A stretch of 43,542 nt of DNA from positions 1 to 43,542 of the forward strand of contig CAIZLM010000209.1 of the NCBI GenBank assembly GCA_903933805.1, in the 5' to 3' direction. The notes under the pieces are model-generated. The model did no database searches. It was not told the origin of the DNA and saw only the letters and a program-made list of their open reading frames with translations. This DNA comes from an uncultured Bacteroidota bacterium. GTDB taxonomy: Bacteria > Bacteroidota > Bacteroidia > Chitinophagales > Saprospiraceae. Of the stretch, positions 17,132-25,463 are shown piece by piece. Position numbers and translations under genes: made by a program. The number at the start of each line of letters is the position of its first letter. Within the stretch, counting starts at the first letter, position 1.

Positions 17132-17665
17132 TTAATTTTTTGGGTGAATTTTTTCCAAGTGTTCAGCGCCCTCGATATCAAGTGTTTTTGATAAACTCGA
17201 AATGTTTTCTAGGTTTATCTTTCCGGTAAGGCTCAGTAGGGTGAAGGAATCGGGTGATCCTACGATCAACAGCAGTTCCTCAATGACAGAACCGCTTTTA
17301 GAATCTTTGGTCCAAATGCGCACATTTTCGTTTCCGTCACGCACCGTGAGCAGTTCGGAATACTCGGATGCCGGTAGTTTGTCCAGCGCGTTTCTGTACA
17401 GTGAAAGTCCATCCGAAATACTGTCGGCGCTGAGCACACGCAATCCTGTGAGATTTTTCACCACATCGCGCATTTTGTCCCAATCGGCATCATCTGTTTC
17501 AATTTTAGATACCATACTGAACAACTTCGGCGCTACGTACACAACTGTAAACCGCTCATCTTCAGCATATTGTTTAAAAAACTGCGTAATGGCATCGTTT
17601 TGGGCAGTTGCTTGAAAGTGGGCTGCCAGCAATAAAAAGGACAGCAGGGGCATGATTTTTTTCAT
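17132..17665 (-). CDS. DUF4252 family protein (first copy)
   Basis: The 177-residue protein has a signal peptide (MKKIMPLLSFLLLAAHFQATAQ) and DUF4252 features: FFKQYAEDERFTVVYVAPKL, LTGLRVLSADS, YSELLTVRDGNENVRIWTK and ELLLIVGSPDSFTLLSLTGK. The function is unknown. It lies downstream of the sigma and anti-sigma-like genes. The 237-bp gap between it and the anti-sigma-like gene contains one complete MITE and one fragment, the complete copy ending 16 bp before the start codon. Confidence 0.87.
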   Translation of the reverse strand: MKKIMPLLSFLLLAAHFQATAQNDAITQFFKQYAEDERFTVVYVAPKLFSMVSKIETDDADWDKMRDVVKNLTGLRVLSADSISDGLSLYRNALDKLPASEYSELLTVRDGNENVRIWTKDSKSGSVIEELLLIVGSPDSFTLLSLTGKINLENISSLSKTLDIEGAEHLEKIHPKN

Positions 17666-17681
17666 GATGTTATGATTTTAA

Positions 17682-17843
17682 GTAACTGGTTGGCGTGGTC
17701 GCATCTGAGACAAAAAAGTGACCATTTTTTGCCAGACGAAGCGGATTTTTGCAGGCCATAGCCTCGCTACGGTCAAAAAAATCGGCGAAGTATGGCGGAA
17801 AATGGGCCTTTTTGGCCAGACAGCGTGCCATCTAACCAGTTAC
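17682..17843 (-). mobile_element. MITE, long form (162 bp) with perfect 8-bp target duplication
   Basis: The ends are GTAACTGGTT and CTAACCAGTTAC. GATTTTAA occurs on both sides (17674-17681 and 17844-17851). The inner hairpin GCGGATTTTTGCAGGCC is intact. It interrupts a probable sigma/anti-sigma/DUF4252 operon just before the first DUF4252 gene. Confidence 0.95.
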
Positions 17844-17891
17844 GATTTTAATGGTAAAAAATATTTTTTCTCTGGACAGCTGTGGTGTTTA

Positions 17892-17914
17892 CAGCGTGCC
17901 ACCTAACCAGTTGC
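17892..17914 (-). mobile_element. MITE fragment (right end)
   Basis: CAGCGTGCCACCTAACCAGT followed by TGC matches the right arm and terminal repeat; the left end is not recognisable. The terminal repeat supplies the last codons and TAG stop of the anti-sigma-like gene. Confidence 0.7.
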
Positions 17915-18493
17915 TTTCTTTTTAAAAACCCTGTCAATATTCTCGAGGTGGTCGGCTCCTTTTGCAGCTGCCAGTCGGCCTTTCTTAATTTTGGAAGAAA
18001 CGAGTGACAGTGCAGCCTTAATTTCTTCCATGGCGTATTGGGCTTCAAGCTTTTCTGTTGTTTTTTTTCGCATTTTGCTGCCTGTTTTTGCAGGGCATTT
18101 TTTTTCTTCAGTAGAAACTTGCGCAAGCATTAAACCGGAGTGGAGGTCCTGTTCAATAGCCACCTGTGCGGGTACTTGTCCAACGGGCTGGAGGCTGATT
18201 GCGGTTGTTTTAGCGGTAAATGTCATTTTCCACCCGATGCCTACCGCCAACAACAGAATAATCGAAGCGGCCGCGGTTAGAAAAATGCGATACGGCCTGT
18301 ATTTAACAGCAGCGCGCACCATACGCACCTGTTGTTCTTCCCGGAGGGCTTGAAAGAATGGCGAATAAAGTTGCAAGTCTTCCGGGATATCATTGGAAGC
18401 AAAGAAGTTTTTCAGTTGGCGATCTTCTTCGATGGTCGTTTCAGCCGCCCAGTATTTTTCCAATAGCGCCCGAATAGGTTGTGGGTCAATCAT
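17903..18493 (-). CDS. anti-sigma factor-like single-pass membrane protein
   Basis: The 196-residue protein starts MIDPQPIRALLEKYWAAETT, followed by IEEDRQLKNFFAS. This matches the N-terminus of Bacteroidota anti-sigma-like proteins (helix, then a loop and PFFQALREEQ). One membrane segment (IFLTAAASIILLLAVGIGW) follows near residue 75, then a basic, Lys-rich outer region. It follows the ECF sigma factor and probably holds it inactive at the membrane (inference). An ATG at 18550, directly after the sigma stop, would add 19 residues. The C-terminal A-T-G and the stop codon come from a MITE terminal repeat, so the natural C-terminus may be altered. Confidence 0.7.
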   Translation of the reverse strand: MIDPQPIRALLEKYWAAETTIEEDRQLKNFFASNDIPEDLQLYSPFFQALREEQQVRMVRAAVKYRPYRIFLTAAASIILLLAVGIGWKMTFTAKTTAISLQPVGQVPAQVAIEQDLHSGLMLAQVSTEEKKCPAKTGSKMRKKTTEKLEAQYAMEEIKAALSLVSSKIKKGRLAAAKGADHLENIDRVFKKKATG

Positions 18494-18550
18494 AGTTGTT
18501 GTTTTACAGCATTTCTGCCATCGATGTGTGACATGTTTGAGGTAATCCAT

Positions 18551-19054
18551 TCAATGTTCAGGCACCATTTTTTCTCTGATATATTTCCGTGCCCGAAAAA
18601 GGTTGACTTTTACTTGATCCAAGCTCAGTCCCAGCGCTTGGGTTATTTCTTCGTACGACAATTCTTCCACATCGCGGAGGTGCATCACCAATCGCTGTTT
18701 CTCGGGAAGGTCCTGCATCATTTGTTTCACACGGGTGGTAAGGTCCTGCATTTCGATTTCCCGTATGAGCGAAGGGCTGGTTGATTCAAATGCTTCGTTC
18801 TCTGCGAGGGGTAGTGTTCGCCGTTTTGACAGACTTCTGGTTTTGTCGAGGGATTGATTCTTGGTGAGCGTCATACACCAAGCTTCCCAATTAATCATAT
18901 TATGGTCACTTTCAGCGCTGTTTTTCCACACTTTTTCCATCACATCCTGTACAATATCTTCAGCGTCATGTCGGTCACCCGTGATTTTTAGGGCAAAACG
19001 ATACAGTTTGTGCCGGATGGGATATATATATGCTTGGAAGATTACCCAATTCAT
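18551..19054 (-). CDS. ECF-type RNA polymerase sigma factor
   Basis: The 167-residue protein has sigma region 2 (FALKITGDRHDAEDIVQDVMEKVW, near residues 21-44) and region 4 (LPEKQRLVMHLRDVEELSYEEI to VKVNLFRARKYIRE, near 113-160), with no region 1 or 3, as in ECF sigma factors. It probably drives expression of its own operon, including the two DUF4252 genes. The anti-sigma-like gene follows, and the cluster is divergent from aceE across a 345-bp gap that holds a long MITE. Confidence 0.92.
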   Translation of the reverse strand: MNWVIFQAYIYPIRHKLYRFALKITGDRHDAEDIVQDVMEKVWKNSAESDHNMINWEAWCMTLTKNQSLDKTRSLSKRRTLPLAENEAFESTSPSLIREIEMQDLTTRVKQMMQDLPEKQRLVMHLRDVEELSYEEITQALGLSLDQVKVNLFRARKYIREKMVPEH

Positions 19055-19144
19055 GGTGGCCGTAAACGGTGGTTTGGTGAGGAGACGGTGAAGTTGCCTG
19101 AATTGTTACAGCGCCGACCATTTTATTTGGCAAATACTTAAAAT

Positions 19145-19307
19145 GCAACTGGTTAGCGTTGTCGCGTCTGGCCCAAAAAGGCCCGTTTTTTGTCAGACGA
19201 AGCAGATTTTTGCAGGCCTTAGCAGCGCTACGGTCAAAATAATATGCGACGTATGGCGGAAAATGGGCCTTTTTTGTCTCAGACTCGACCACCTAAAAAA
19301 GGTTCAC
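19145..19307 (-). mobile_element. MITE, long form (163 bp), mosaic and decayed at the right end
   Basis: The left end is GCAACTGGTTAG; the right end is decayed (CCTAAAAAAGGTTCAC). Both arms are mosaics: the left outer part is of the TCGCGTCTG type but continues with GGCCCAAAAAGGCCC, normally found in the opposite arm, and the right arm shows the reverse. This suggests exchange between the two arms. No target duplication is left. It fills half of the gap between the sigma factor and aceE. Confidence 0.85.
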
Positions 19308-19350
19308 GAAGTCATTTTTGCTTTGTCTGCCTCAATTTTAAGGAATTGCC

Positions 19351-19358
19351 TACTTTTG
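19351..19358 (+). promoter_or_regulatory. TAnnTTTG-type -7 box before aceE
   Basis: TACTTTTG lies 41 bp upstream of the aceE ATG, matching the Bacteroidota -7 consensus. The nearest TTTG upstream (19322-19325) is 25 bp away, a little more than usual. Confidence 0.5.
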
Positions 19359-19399
19359 CGGCAATACCCCTCCTCACACCAACTTTACCACAGATAAAC

Positions 19400-22075
19400 A
19401 TGGGCGATACACACGCACTCGACGACTGGAAACTTGAACAGGAAGAATGGCTTGAAGCACTGGAAGAAGTGCTTGAAGGGGAAGGCAAAGGCCGGACTGC
19501 AGAACTTTTCCAGCGTATGCGCTATTTATTGGCGCGACATGGTGTTGCAAATGGCGGCGCGGCCCTCAACACCCCGTATCTTAATTCAATTGCAGCCGAA
19601 GATACGCCGGCCTATCCCGGCGATTTGGCGTTGGAACAGCGCATTGAGCACATTATTCGTTGGAATGCGCAGGCGATGGTGTTGCAAGGCGCCGACAAGG
19701 ACTTGGCGTTGGGGGGGCATATTGCCACTTTTGCGGCTTGTGCCACCATGTTGGAGGTGCTGTTCAACCATTTTTTGCGCAAGCGATCTGCTGAATATGG
19801 CGGTGACCTGCTGATGTTTCAGGGGCATGCATCGCCGGGTATTTACGCCCGGGCTGCCTTTGAGGGTCGGTTGAGTATGCAAGCCATTGCTGACTTCCGC
19901 CAGGAATTGTTGGGTGGCGTGAGTTCTTATCCACATCCACGCCGCATGCCTACGTTCTGGCAAGCGCCTACGGTGAGCATGGGGCTTGGTCCCATGACCG
20001 CTATCTATCAGGCACGATACATGAAATACCTCGAAAATCGAGGACTAAAGCCTGAAAATGGCGGCAAAATATGGCATTTTATCGGCGACGGTGAAATTGA
20101 TGAGCCGGAAATTTACGGTACGATTGGCTTGGCCAGCCGCGAAAACCTAGACAATATCGTCTTTGTTGTCAATTGCAACTTACAGCGCCTCGATGGACCT
20201 GTTCGCGGAAATGGAAAAATTATTCAGGAAGTAGAACGCCATTTTCTGGGTGCTTCTTGGGAGGTAATCAAGGTCATTTGGGGCGGTGAATGGGATGCCT
20301 TGTTGGAAAAAGACGTGGATGGAATTTTACTACACCGTTTGGAGGAGCTCGTGGACGGCGATTTTCAGGAAATAAATGCGGTCAACAGCGGTGCGCATCT
20401 TCGCAAAAAACTTACGGGTGAAAACGACCGTATTGCGGCCTTGCTCGCTGATTATACCGACGAACAACTCAGGGCCATGCGACGTGGCGGCCATGATGCC
20501 GAGAAGGTGTATGCGGCCTACGAACGTGCAGTACGTGCGGGCAAACCCGTAGCCATCATCGTACAAACGGTGAAGGGTTATGGTATGGGCCAGGCGGCTG
20601 AGGGTAAAAATACGGCCCACCAGACCAAGGATTTGTTGGATAAAAATCGCCTGGAAACCCGTGATCGCTATGGCATACCCCTGTCAGATGAAGCAGCAAT
20701 AGCCGCTTCATTCTGGTTCCCCGATGCCAACAGCCCAGAAGCACAGTACCTGCATGCCCGCCGTCAGTCCCTGGGAGGCTATTTGCCGGAACGGAGCGAT
20801 GTTTACCCCCGTTTCAATCTGCCGGGGCTCGAGCTCTTTGAAAAACAACTGAAGCCAGACGTAACGGCCAAACCAGTTTCTACCACCGGCGCTGTTGTGG
20901 ATATGATGACCCAACTGATTCGAAATCAGGAAATTGGGAAGTATATTGTCCCCATCGTTCCCGATGAAGCACAGACCTTCGGCATGCACCCCTTGTTCAA
21001 TTCTGCCCAAATATGGAACCAGCGCGACCAGCGCTATACCCCGTTGGAAATTGGATTTTCAACCATCAAATACAAGGAGTCTAAAACCGGACAAGTGCTC
21101 CAGGAAGGCATCAATGAAGACGGTGCTACGGCTTCTTTTACCGCAGCAGGCACCGCTTATGCCCTCCATGGCGTACCCACTATTCCGTTCTATATTTACT
21201 ATTCCATGTTTGGCTTTCAGCGCGTGGGCGATATGGTTTGGGCGGCTGCGGACATGATGTGCAAAGGCTTCCTCTTGGGGGGAACTGCCGGGCGCACCAC
21301 CCTGAATGGGGAAGGCTTGCAGCACCAAGACGGGCACTCGCACCTCATTGCGCAGACCGTTCCGAGTGTTTTATGTTATGATCCCGCCTTTGCTTATGAG
21401 CTCGCCGTGATTGTGCACGATGGTATTCGACGCATGTACGTTGAGAACGAACCAAAATTGTACTATATCACCGTGTACAACGAAAACCTGCAAATGCCTG
21501 CTATGCCAAAAGGGGTGGAGGAAGCCATCAAGCGGGGGATGTACCGATACCGTGCATCTGCCAAAAAATCGGCACAAACAGGGGTGAAAGCCCACTTATT
21601 GGGCTCCGGAGTCATTATGAAACAGGTACTCGAAGCCGCTGCATTGTTAGAAGCAGAGGGAGTAAGCACCGATGTTTGGTCGGTTACTTCTTGGACTGAA
21701 TTGTACCGCGACTGTACAGCTTGCGAACGATGGAACCTGTTACACCCAGGTGAAAAGGAAAAAGTATCCTTTTTGCAGAAAAGTTTGAAAGGGGAGGAGG
21801 GTGTTTTTGTGGCAGCCAGTGACTGGGTCAAGCTCACCTCCGGGCAATTGGCGCCTTGGATGCCACAGGATTATACCGCCTTGGGTACCGATGGTTTTGG
21901 TCTTTCAGAAAGTCGGGAAAGCCTCCGCGACTACTTCGAAATTTCGCCCAAATACATTGCTTTTGCGGCTGTTCGTCGGCTGAACAAACAGGGAAAAGTC
22001 AGCGACAAGTCCGTGAAAGATTTCATGAAGAAATACGGTGTTGATGCGAACAAGCTCGATCCAATGAGCGTATAA
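19400..22075 (+). CDS. aceE: pyruvate dehydrogenase E1, homodimeric type
   Basis: The 891-residue protein matches AceE: LALGGHIATFAACATMLEVL and GDLLMFQGHASPGIYARAAF in the N-terminal half, the thiamine diphosphate motif GDGEIDEPEI ending in FVVNCNLQRLDGPVRGNGKI near residues 230-275, and the transketolase-like central domain (TASFTAAGTAYALHGVPTIP). It decarboxylates pyruvate and acetylates the E2 lipoyl groups. No aceF or lpd follows, so E2 and E3 are elsewhere. The ATG at 19400 is preferred over upstream in-frame codons because it fits the family's length and follows the promoter box. A clear terminator follows the gene. Confidence 0.96.
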   Translation: MGDTHALDDWKLEQEEWLEALEEVLEGEGKGRTAELFQRMRYLLARHGVANGGAALNTPYLNSIAAEDTPAYPGDLALEQRIEHIIRWNAQAMVLQGADKDLALGGHIATFAACATMLEVLFNHFLRKRSAEYGGDLLMFQGHASPGIYARAAFEGRLSMQAIADFRQELLGGVSSYPHPRRMPTFWQAPTVSMGLGPMTAIYQARYMKYLENRGLKPENGGKIWHFIGDGEIDEPEIYGTIGLASRENLDNIVFVVNCNLQRLDGPVRGNGKIIQEVERHFLGASWEVIKVIWGGEWDALLEKDVDGILLHRLEELVDGDFQEINAVNSGAHLRKKLTGENDRIAALLADYTDEQLRAMRRGGHDAEKVYAAYERAVRAGKPVAIIVQTVKGYGMGQAAEGKNTAHQTKDLLDKNRLETRDRYGIPLSDEAAIAASFWFPDANSPEAQYLHARRQSLGGYLPERSDVYPRFNLPGLELFEKQLKPDVTAKPVSTTGAVVDMMTQLIRNQEIGKYIVPIVPDEAQTFGMHPLFNSAQIWNQRDQRYTPLEIGFSTIKYKESKTGQVLQEGINEDGATASFTAAGTAYALHGVPTIPFYIYYSMFGFQRVGDMVWAAADMMCKGFLLGGTAGRTTLNGEGLQHQDGHSHLIAQTVPSVLCYDPAFAYELAVIVHDGIRRMYVENEPKLYYITVYNENLQMPAMPKGVEEAIKRGMYRYRASAKKSAQTGVKAHLLGSGVIMKQVLEAAALLEAEGVSTDVWSVTSWTELYRDCTACERWNLLHPGEKEKVSFLQKSLKGEEGVFVAASDWVKLTSGQLAPWMPQDYTALGTDGFGLSESRESLRDYFEISPKYIAFAAVRRLNKQGKVSDKSVKDFMKKYGVDANKLDPMSV

Positions 22076-22092
22076 GAAGCGTGTGTAAGCGA

Positions 22093-22133
22093 GAGGCGCC
22101 ATCCCGAATGTTCAGGATGGCGCCTCTTTTTTT
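22093..22133 (+). terminator. rho-independent terminator of aceE
   Basis: GAGGCGCCATCC pairs perfectly with GGATGGCGCCTC over 12 bp, with a short loop, followed by seven T residues. It starts 18 bp after the aceE stop codon. Confidence 0.92.
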
Positions 22134-22165
22134 GTCTATTGCGCACGTGTAGCTGTTTTTTGTTT

Positions 22166-22243
22166 GTAACTGGTTAGCGTGGTCGCGTCTGAGACAAAAA
22201 AGTGGCCTTTTTGGGCCAGACAGCGTGCCACCTAACCAGTTAC
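22166..22243 (-). mobile_element. MITE, short form (78 bp) with perfect 8-bp target duplication
   Basis: The ends are GTAACTGGTTAG and CTAACCAGTTAC, perfect inverted repeats. TTTTGTTT flanks both sides (22158-22165 and 22244-22251). The right duplication overlaps the dnaN stop codon (22250-22252), so insertion happened exactly at the 3' end of dnaN without changing the product. Confidence 0.95.
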
Positions 22244-22249
22244 TTTTGT

Positions 22250-23368
22250 TTAATTGTTCAGCATCACGGGCATCACCAGCATGAGAATTTCGCGGTTGGT
22301 ATTGTCTGTTTCTACTGGGGTAAGAATACCGGCGCGGCTTGGGCTGGAAAGTTCCATTTTGACCTCTTCTGAGCCGAGAATACCGAGCATTTCCGCGAGA
22401 AATCGGGCATTGAAAGCGATTTTCATGGGCGTACCGTCAAAGACACAAGCCATTTGTTCCGTTGCTTCATTGGAGAAGTCAAGGTCTTGAGCGCTGATGG
22501 TTAGGCTTTTATCTGTAACATCCAACACGACTTGGTTGGTGGTTTTATTGGCATAAATCGCGATTCGTTTCAAAGAATTCTGGAAATCGGCGCGGTTGAC
22601 GACCATGTTGTTTGGATTGTCTATTGGGATCACGGCGTTGTAGTCCGGGTAGCGTGCGTCTATGAGACGGCAGACCAGGCTCATGTTGCCGAAGTTGAAA
22701 AAGGCATTGGCTTTGTTGAAAGAAATGGTGACAGCATCATTGGCCGGCAGGGCATTTTTGAGTAGGTTGAGCGCTTTTTTGGGTATAATAAAGGTGGTAT
22801 TTACTTCGCCGGCGAGGTGGTGGGTGCTGTATTTCACCAATTTGTGGGCATCGGTGGCCACACAAATCAGTTTGTCCATGTCGATCTGAAAATACACGCC
22901 CGTCATGGCCGGTCTCAGTTCGTCACTGGAGGTAGCGAACACCGTATTGCTGATGGCATCGAGTAAGTATTGGCTGTTTATTTTCACGGTTTCCACAGAA
23001 TCGGGTTCTGGGATATTCGGGAAATCGGCGCCATTTTCCCCGGCCAGTTTGTACTTGCCATAGGAGGAAGTGATTTCGATGCCCCAGTTTTCGCTGTTGA
23101 CCGTAAAGGTTACGGGCTGTTGGGGCAGTGCCTTGAGCGTATCCAGCAAAATTTTGGCAGGAACGGCCACGGTAAAGTCATCATCGCCCACAACGTCAAT
23201 GGTGGTGGCAATGCTGGTCTCTTGGTCGGTTGCTCCGATGGTTAATTTTTTATTTTCTATTTTGAAAAGGAAATCTTCGAGAATGGGCAGAACTGGGTTG
23301 GAGCCGATGGCGCCGGCCGCAATCTGAAGTTGTTTGAGGAGATCGGAAGAGGCGATGCTGAATTTCAT
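22250..23368 (-). CDS. dnaN: DNA polymerase III sliding clamp, beta subunit
   Basis: The 372-residue protein shows the three-domain beta-clamp pattern: KFSIASSDLLKQLQIAAGAI at the N-terminus, LPILEDFLFKIENKKLTIGATDQE, SDELRPAMTGVYFQIDMDKL in domain 2, and ILMLVMPVMLNN at the end. It forms the ring-shaped processivity factor of replication. It is on its own here, not beside dnaA or recF. The stop codon overlaps the target duplication of a MITE. Confidence 0.96.
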   Translation of the reverse strand: MKFSIASSDLLKQLQIAAGAIGSNPVLPILEDFLFKIENKKLTIGATDQETSIATTIDVVGDDDFTVAVPAKILLDTLKALPQQPVTFTVNSENWGIEITSSYGKYKLAGENGADFPNIPEPDSVETVKINSQYLLDAISNTVFATSSDELRPAMTGVYFQIDMDKLICVATDAHKLVKYSTHHLAGEVNTTFIIPKKALNLLKNALPANDAVTISFNKANAFFNFGNMSLVCRLIDARYPDYNAVIPIDNPNNMVVNRADFQNSLKRIAIYANKTTNQVVLDVTDKSLTISAQDLDFSNEATEQMACVFDGTPMKIAFNARFLAEMLGILGSEEVKMELSSPSRAGILTPVETDNTNREILMLVMPVMLNN

Positions 23369-23643
23369 GTGTCGAATGGTTGTAGGTTTGCCTGAGTAGG
23401 GGCCAACGTTTCAAAAAATATACTAAAGACAGACAGAAAAAAACAAGGGCAACAAAAGCGATCCAAGGTAATGGTTTTCGCTGTTCAAACTAAAGTTGCG
23501 TTACTGTGTTTTGATCGGGCTACACTGATGGCTGCAAAAGTAAGTTTTTACGACTCCTTTTTGCGTTGAAAAAACTAACATTGTGTGGAAAAACGTGGGG
23601 AACCTACCTTCGCCCATTCCAATCAACCAACAAATATCTTTCT
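23369..23643. other. 275-bp upstream region of dnaN
   Basis: This AT-rich leader region precedes dnaN (minus) and, after the adjacent MITE, the M16 gene (plus). A TACTTTTG box on the minus strand at 23542-23535 is an exact match to the -7 consensus and would give a 5' leader of about 160 nt for dnaN, though no good -33 element accompanies it. Nothing else is recognised. Confidence 0.45.
23535..23542 (-). promoter_or_regulatory. possible -7 box for dnaN
   Basis: TACTTTTG on the minus strand matches TAnnTTTG, about 165 bp upstream of the dnaN ATG. No TTG is found at the usual -33 distance. Confidence 0.35.
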
Positions 23644-23803
23644 GTAACTGGTTAGGTGGTCGCGTCTGAGACAAAAATAGCTATTTTTTACCAGACAAAG
23701 CTGATTTTTATAGGCCGTATCCTCGCTATGGTCAAAAAAAAGGGCGAAGTATGGCGTAAAATGGGCCTTTTTGGGCCAGGCAACGTGCCAATTGATCAGT
23801 TAC
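23644..23803 (-). mobile_element. MITE, long form (160 bp)
   Basis: The left end is GTAACTGGTTAG; the right end is diverged (TTGATCAGTTAC). The inner hairpin is present with substitutions. Flanks ATCTTTCT and CTTTATTT do not match well, so this copy is probably old. It ends 33 bp before the M16 gene. Confidence 0.88.
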
Positions 23804-23836
23804 CTTTATTTAAACAATTTGTCAACCATTTAAGTC

Positions 23837-25123
23837 ATGTTAAATCGCCGTTCGGCTCCCCTGGTCCATCAAGTTGGCCACTTACAGCTCCCGAAACCCC
23901 AGGTCTTGCGACTCGACAACGGCATACCCTTGTATGTACTCGATTTTCCGGGGCAAGAGGTGTTAAAAGTGGAGGTAGTATTCCGCGCTGGGCGCCCGCA
24001 GGAAGAAAAGCGGTTGGCAGCGCGTGCTACAGCTCGGTTGTTGAGAGAGGGCACCTCCAAGCGTTTGGGGGCAGAGATAGCAGAGCACTTTGATTTTTAT
24101 GGCGCGTCGGTGAGTGTGCCCACCAACCTCGACACGGCCAATTTTCTGTTGTTTTCGCTGTCCAAATACGCAGCTGAAGTGATCCCCCTGTTTGCGGAGT
24201 TGTTGCGCGAGCCCAGCTTCCCCGAGGGCGAACTGGAGACTTTTCGACGTACCAGTACCCAAGAATTGTCGGTGGAGTTGGAAAAAGTTGAAACACTGGC
24301 TTACCGGAAGGTCACGGAATTAATATTTGGCGATCATCACCCCTATGGCTACAATTCTGTGGCAGCGGATTATACCACCATACAGCGTGAAGATTTGCAA
24401 TATTTCTTTCACAAATGGTACACGCCATCAAATTGCCAACTCTTTGCCAGTGGCCATGTGGACACGGCCACCATGGACTTGCTCAACAAACATTTTGGTA
24501 CCCCACGTCCAGAAACTTTTCTGCCGGAGACGTTGGTTTTTCCGCCTGTCCTACCTCCTGTTCCCATCGGAAAACCTTCGAAATTGGTTATTGCGCATCC
24601 CGGCTCGTTGCAAAGCGCCATTAAAATCGGGAGAAGAGCCTTTGGTCGAAACCATCCCGATTTCAATGGGTTGTTTGTGCTGAATACATTGTTGGGTGGT
24701 TACTTTGGATCGAGGTTGATGGCGAACATCCGTGAAAAAAAGGGTTTTACCTACAATATTTATTCCACGCTAGACGCGTATGTGAACGATGGCTGCCTGT
24801 ACATTGCCTGCGAGGTTGATCCTGCCAATGCTGCAGCAACAGAAAAGGCCATCTTTGCAGAAATGAAAAAATTGCGTGACAAACTTGTGCCGCCTGCGGA
24901 GTTGGAAATGGTGCGTAATTACCTCTTGGGCATGGTACTCAATGGCATTGATGGCCCGATGAACACGTCAGACGTGGTACGCGGTATTATTGTGGAAGAA
25001 TTACCCTGGAGTAGTTTCTCTGACATGGTTGATACCATTCGGGAGATAACGCCCGAGCAGGTGCAGGCACTCGCGCAGCGTTATTTGCAACCGGCAGATT
25101 TTTGGAACGTCACGGTGGGTTGA
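23837..25123 (+). CDS. M16 family peptidase-like protein lacking the HxxEH zinc motif
   Basis: The 428-residue protein has the two-domain M16 (insulinase/PqqF) fold: an N-terminal half with LDNGIPLYVLDFPGQEVLKV and REGTSKRLGAEIAEHFDFYG, and a C-terminal half with LLGGYFGSRLMANIREKKGF, then TYNIYSTLDAY, which holds the R/Y pair typical of this domain. The usual HxxEH sits eleven residues before GT; here the aligned residues read R-A-T-A-R, so the zinc-binding residues are gone and the protein should be inactive alone. Such subunits work with an active M16 partner, which is not in the window. No signal peptide is seen. Confidence 0.85.
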   Translation: MLNRRSAPLVHQVGHLQLPKPQVLRLDNGIPLYVLDFPGQEVLKVEVVFRAGRPQEEKRLAARATARLLREGTSKRLGAEIAEHFDFYGASVSVPTNLDTANFLLFSLSKYAAEVIPLFAELLREPSFPEGELETFRRTSTQELSVELEKVETLAYRKVTELIFGDHHPYGYNSVAADYTTIQREDLQYFFHKWYTPSNCQLFASGHVDTATMDLLNKHFGTPRPETFLPETLVFPPVLPPVPIGKPSKLVIAHPGSLQSAIKIGRRAFGRNHPDFNGLFVLNTLLGGYFGSRLMANIREKKGFTYNIYSTLDAYVNDGCLYIACEVDPANAAATEKAIFAEMKKLRDKLVPPAELEMVRNYLLGMVLNGIDGPMNTSDVVRGIIVEELPWSSFSDMVDTIREITPEQVQALAQRYLQPADFWNVTVG

Positions 25124-25148
25124 ATGCGGCCCTGGTAATGGATTGGTT

Positions 25149-25210
25149 GCCGCCTACCTTGTAGCCATAAAACAAAGGGTGTTAAGGCAACAACGTAGGC
25201 GGTTCGTTTT
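25149..25210 (+). terminator. possible terminator after the M16 gene
   Basis: CCGCCTAC and GTAGGCGG form an 8-bp stem around a long loop that also contains GTTGCC/GGCAAC pairing, followed by TTCGTTTTTT. The long loop makes it weaker than the aceE terminator. Confidence 0.4.
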
Positions 25211-25305
25211 TTGACATACTATGACCATTTTTTTACCGTACGCTGCAGTAGCCTGTTTCGCTTGGCAAAAAACGACTACTTATTAGTCTCAAACGCGACC
25301 ACCTA
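25211..25305 (+). mobile_element. degenerate MITE, right half recognisable
   Basis: CGCTTGGCAAAAAACGACTA and TAGTCTCAAACGCGACCACC match the right arm; the left arm and both terminal repeats are decayed. It lies between the M16 gene and the mreB promoter in a 340-bp gap that otherwise holds only the possible terminator and promoter. Confidence 0.55.
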
Positions 25306-25340
25306 ATTTTTTTTGGTAGAATTAAAATTTCATCTTTTTT

Positions 25341-25374
25341 TTGAAGAAAGTACCCGATAATCTGCGTATTTTTG
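25341..25374 (+). promoter_or_regulatory. promoter of the mreBCD operon
   Basis: TTG at 25341-25343, a 23-bp spacer and TATTTTTG at 25367-25374 match the Bacteroidota pattern TTG-N17-23-TAnnTTTG. It lies about 90 bp before the mreB start and would drive mreB, mreC, mreD and possibly mrdA. Confidence 0.6.
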
Positions 25375-25463
25375 CCCCTTTACTGAAAAGTTTTCGATTG
25401 GGTGGGCTGCAAATTTCCTCTGGCATATAAAACCACCTTGCTTCACGTTCTAAACTGACCATT

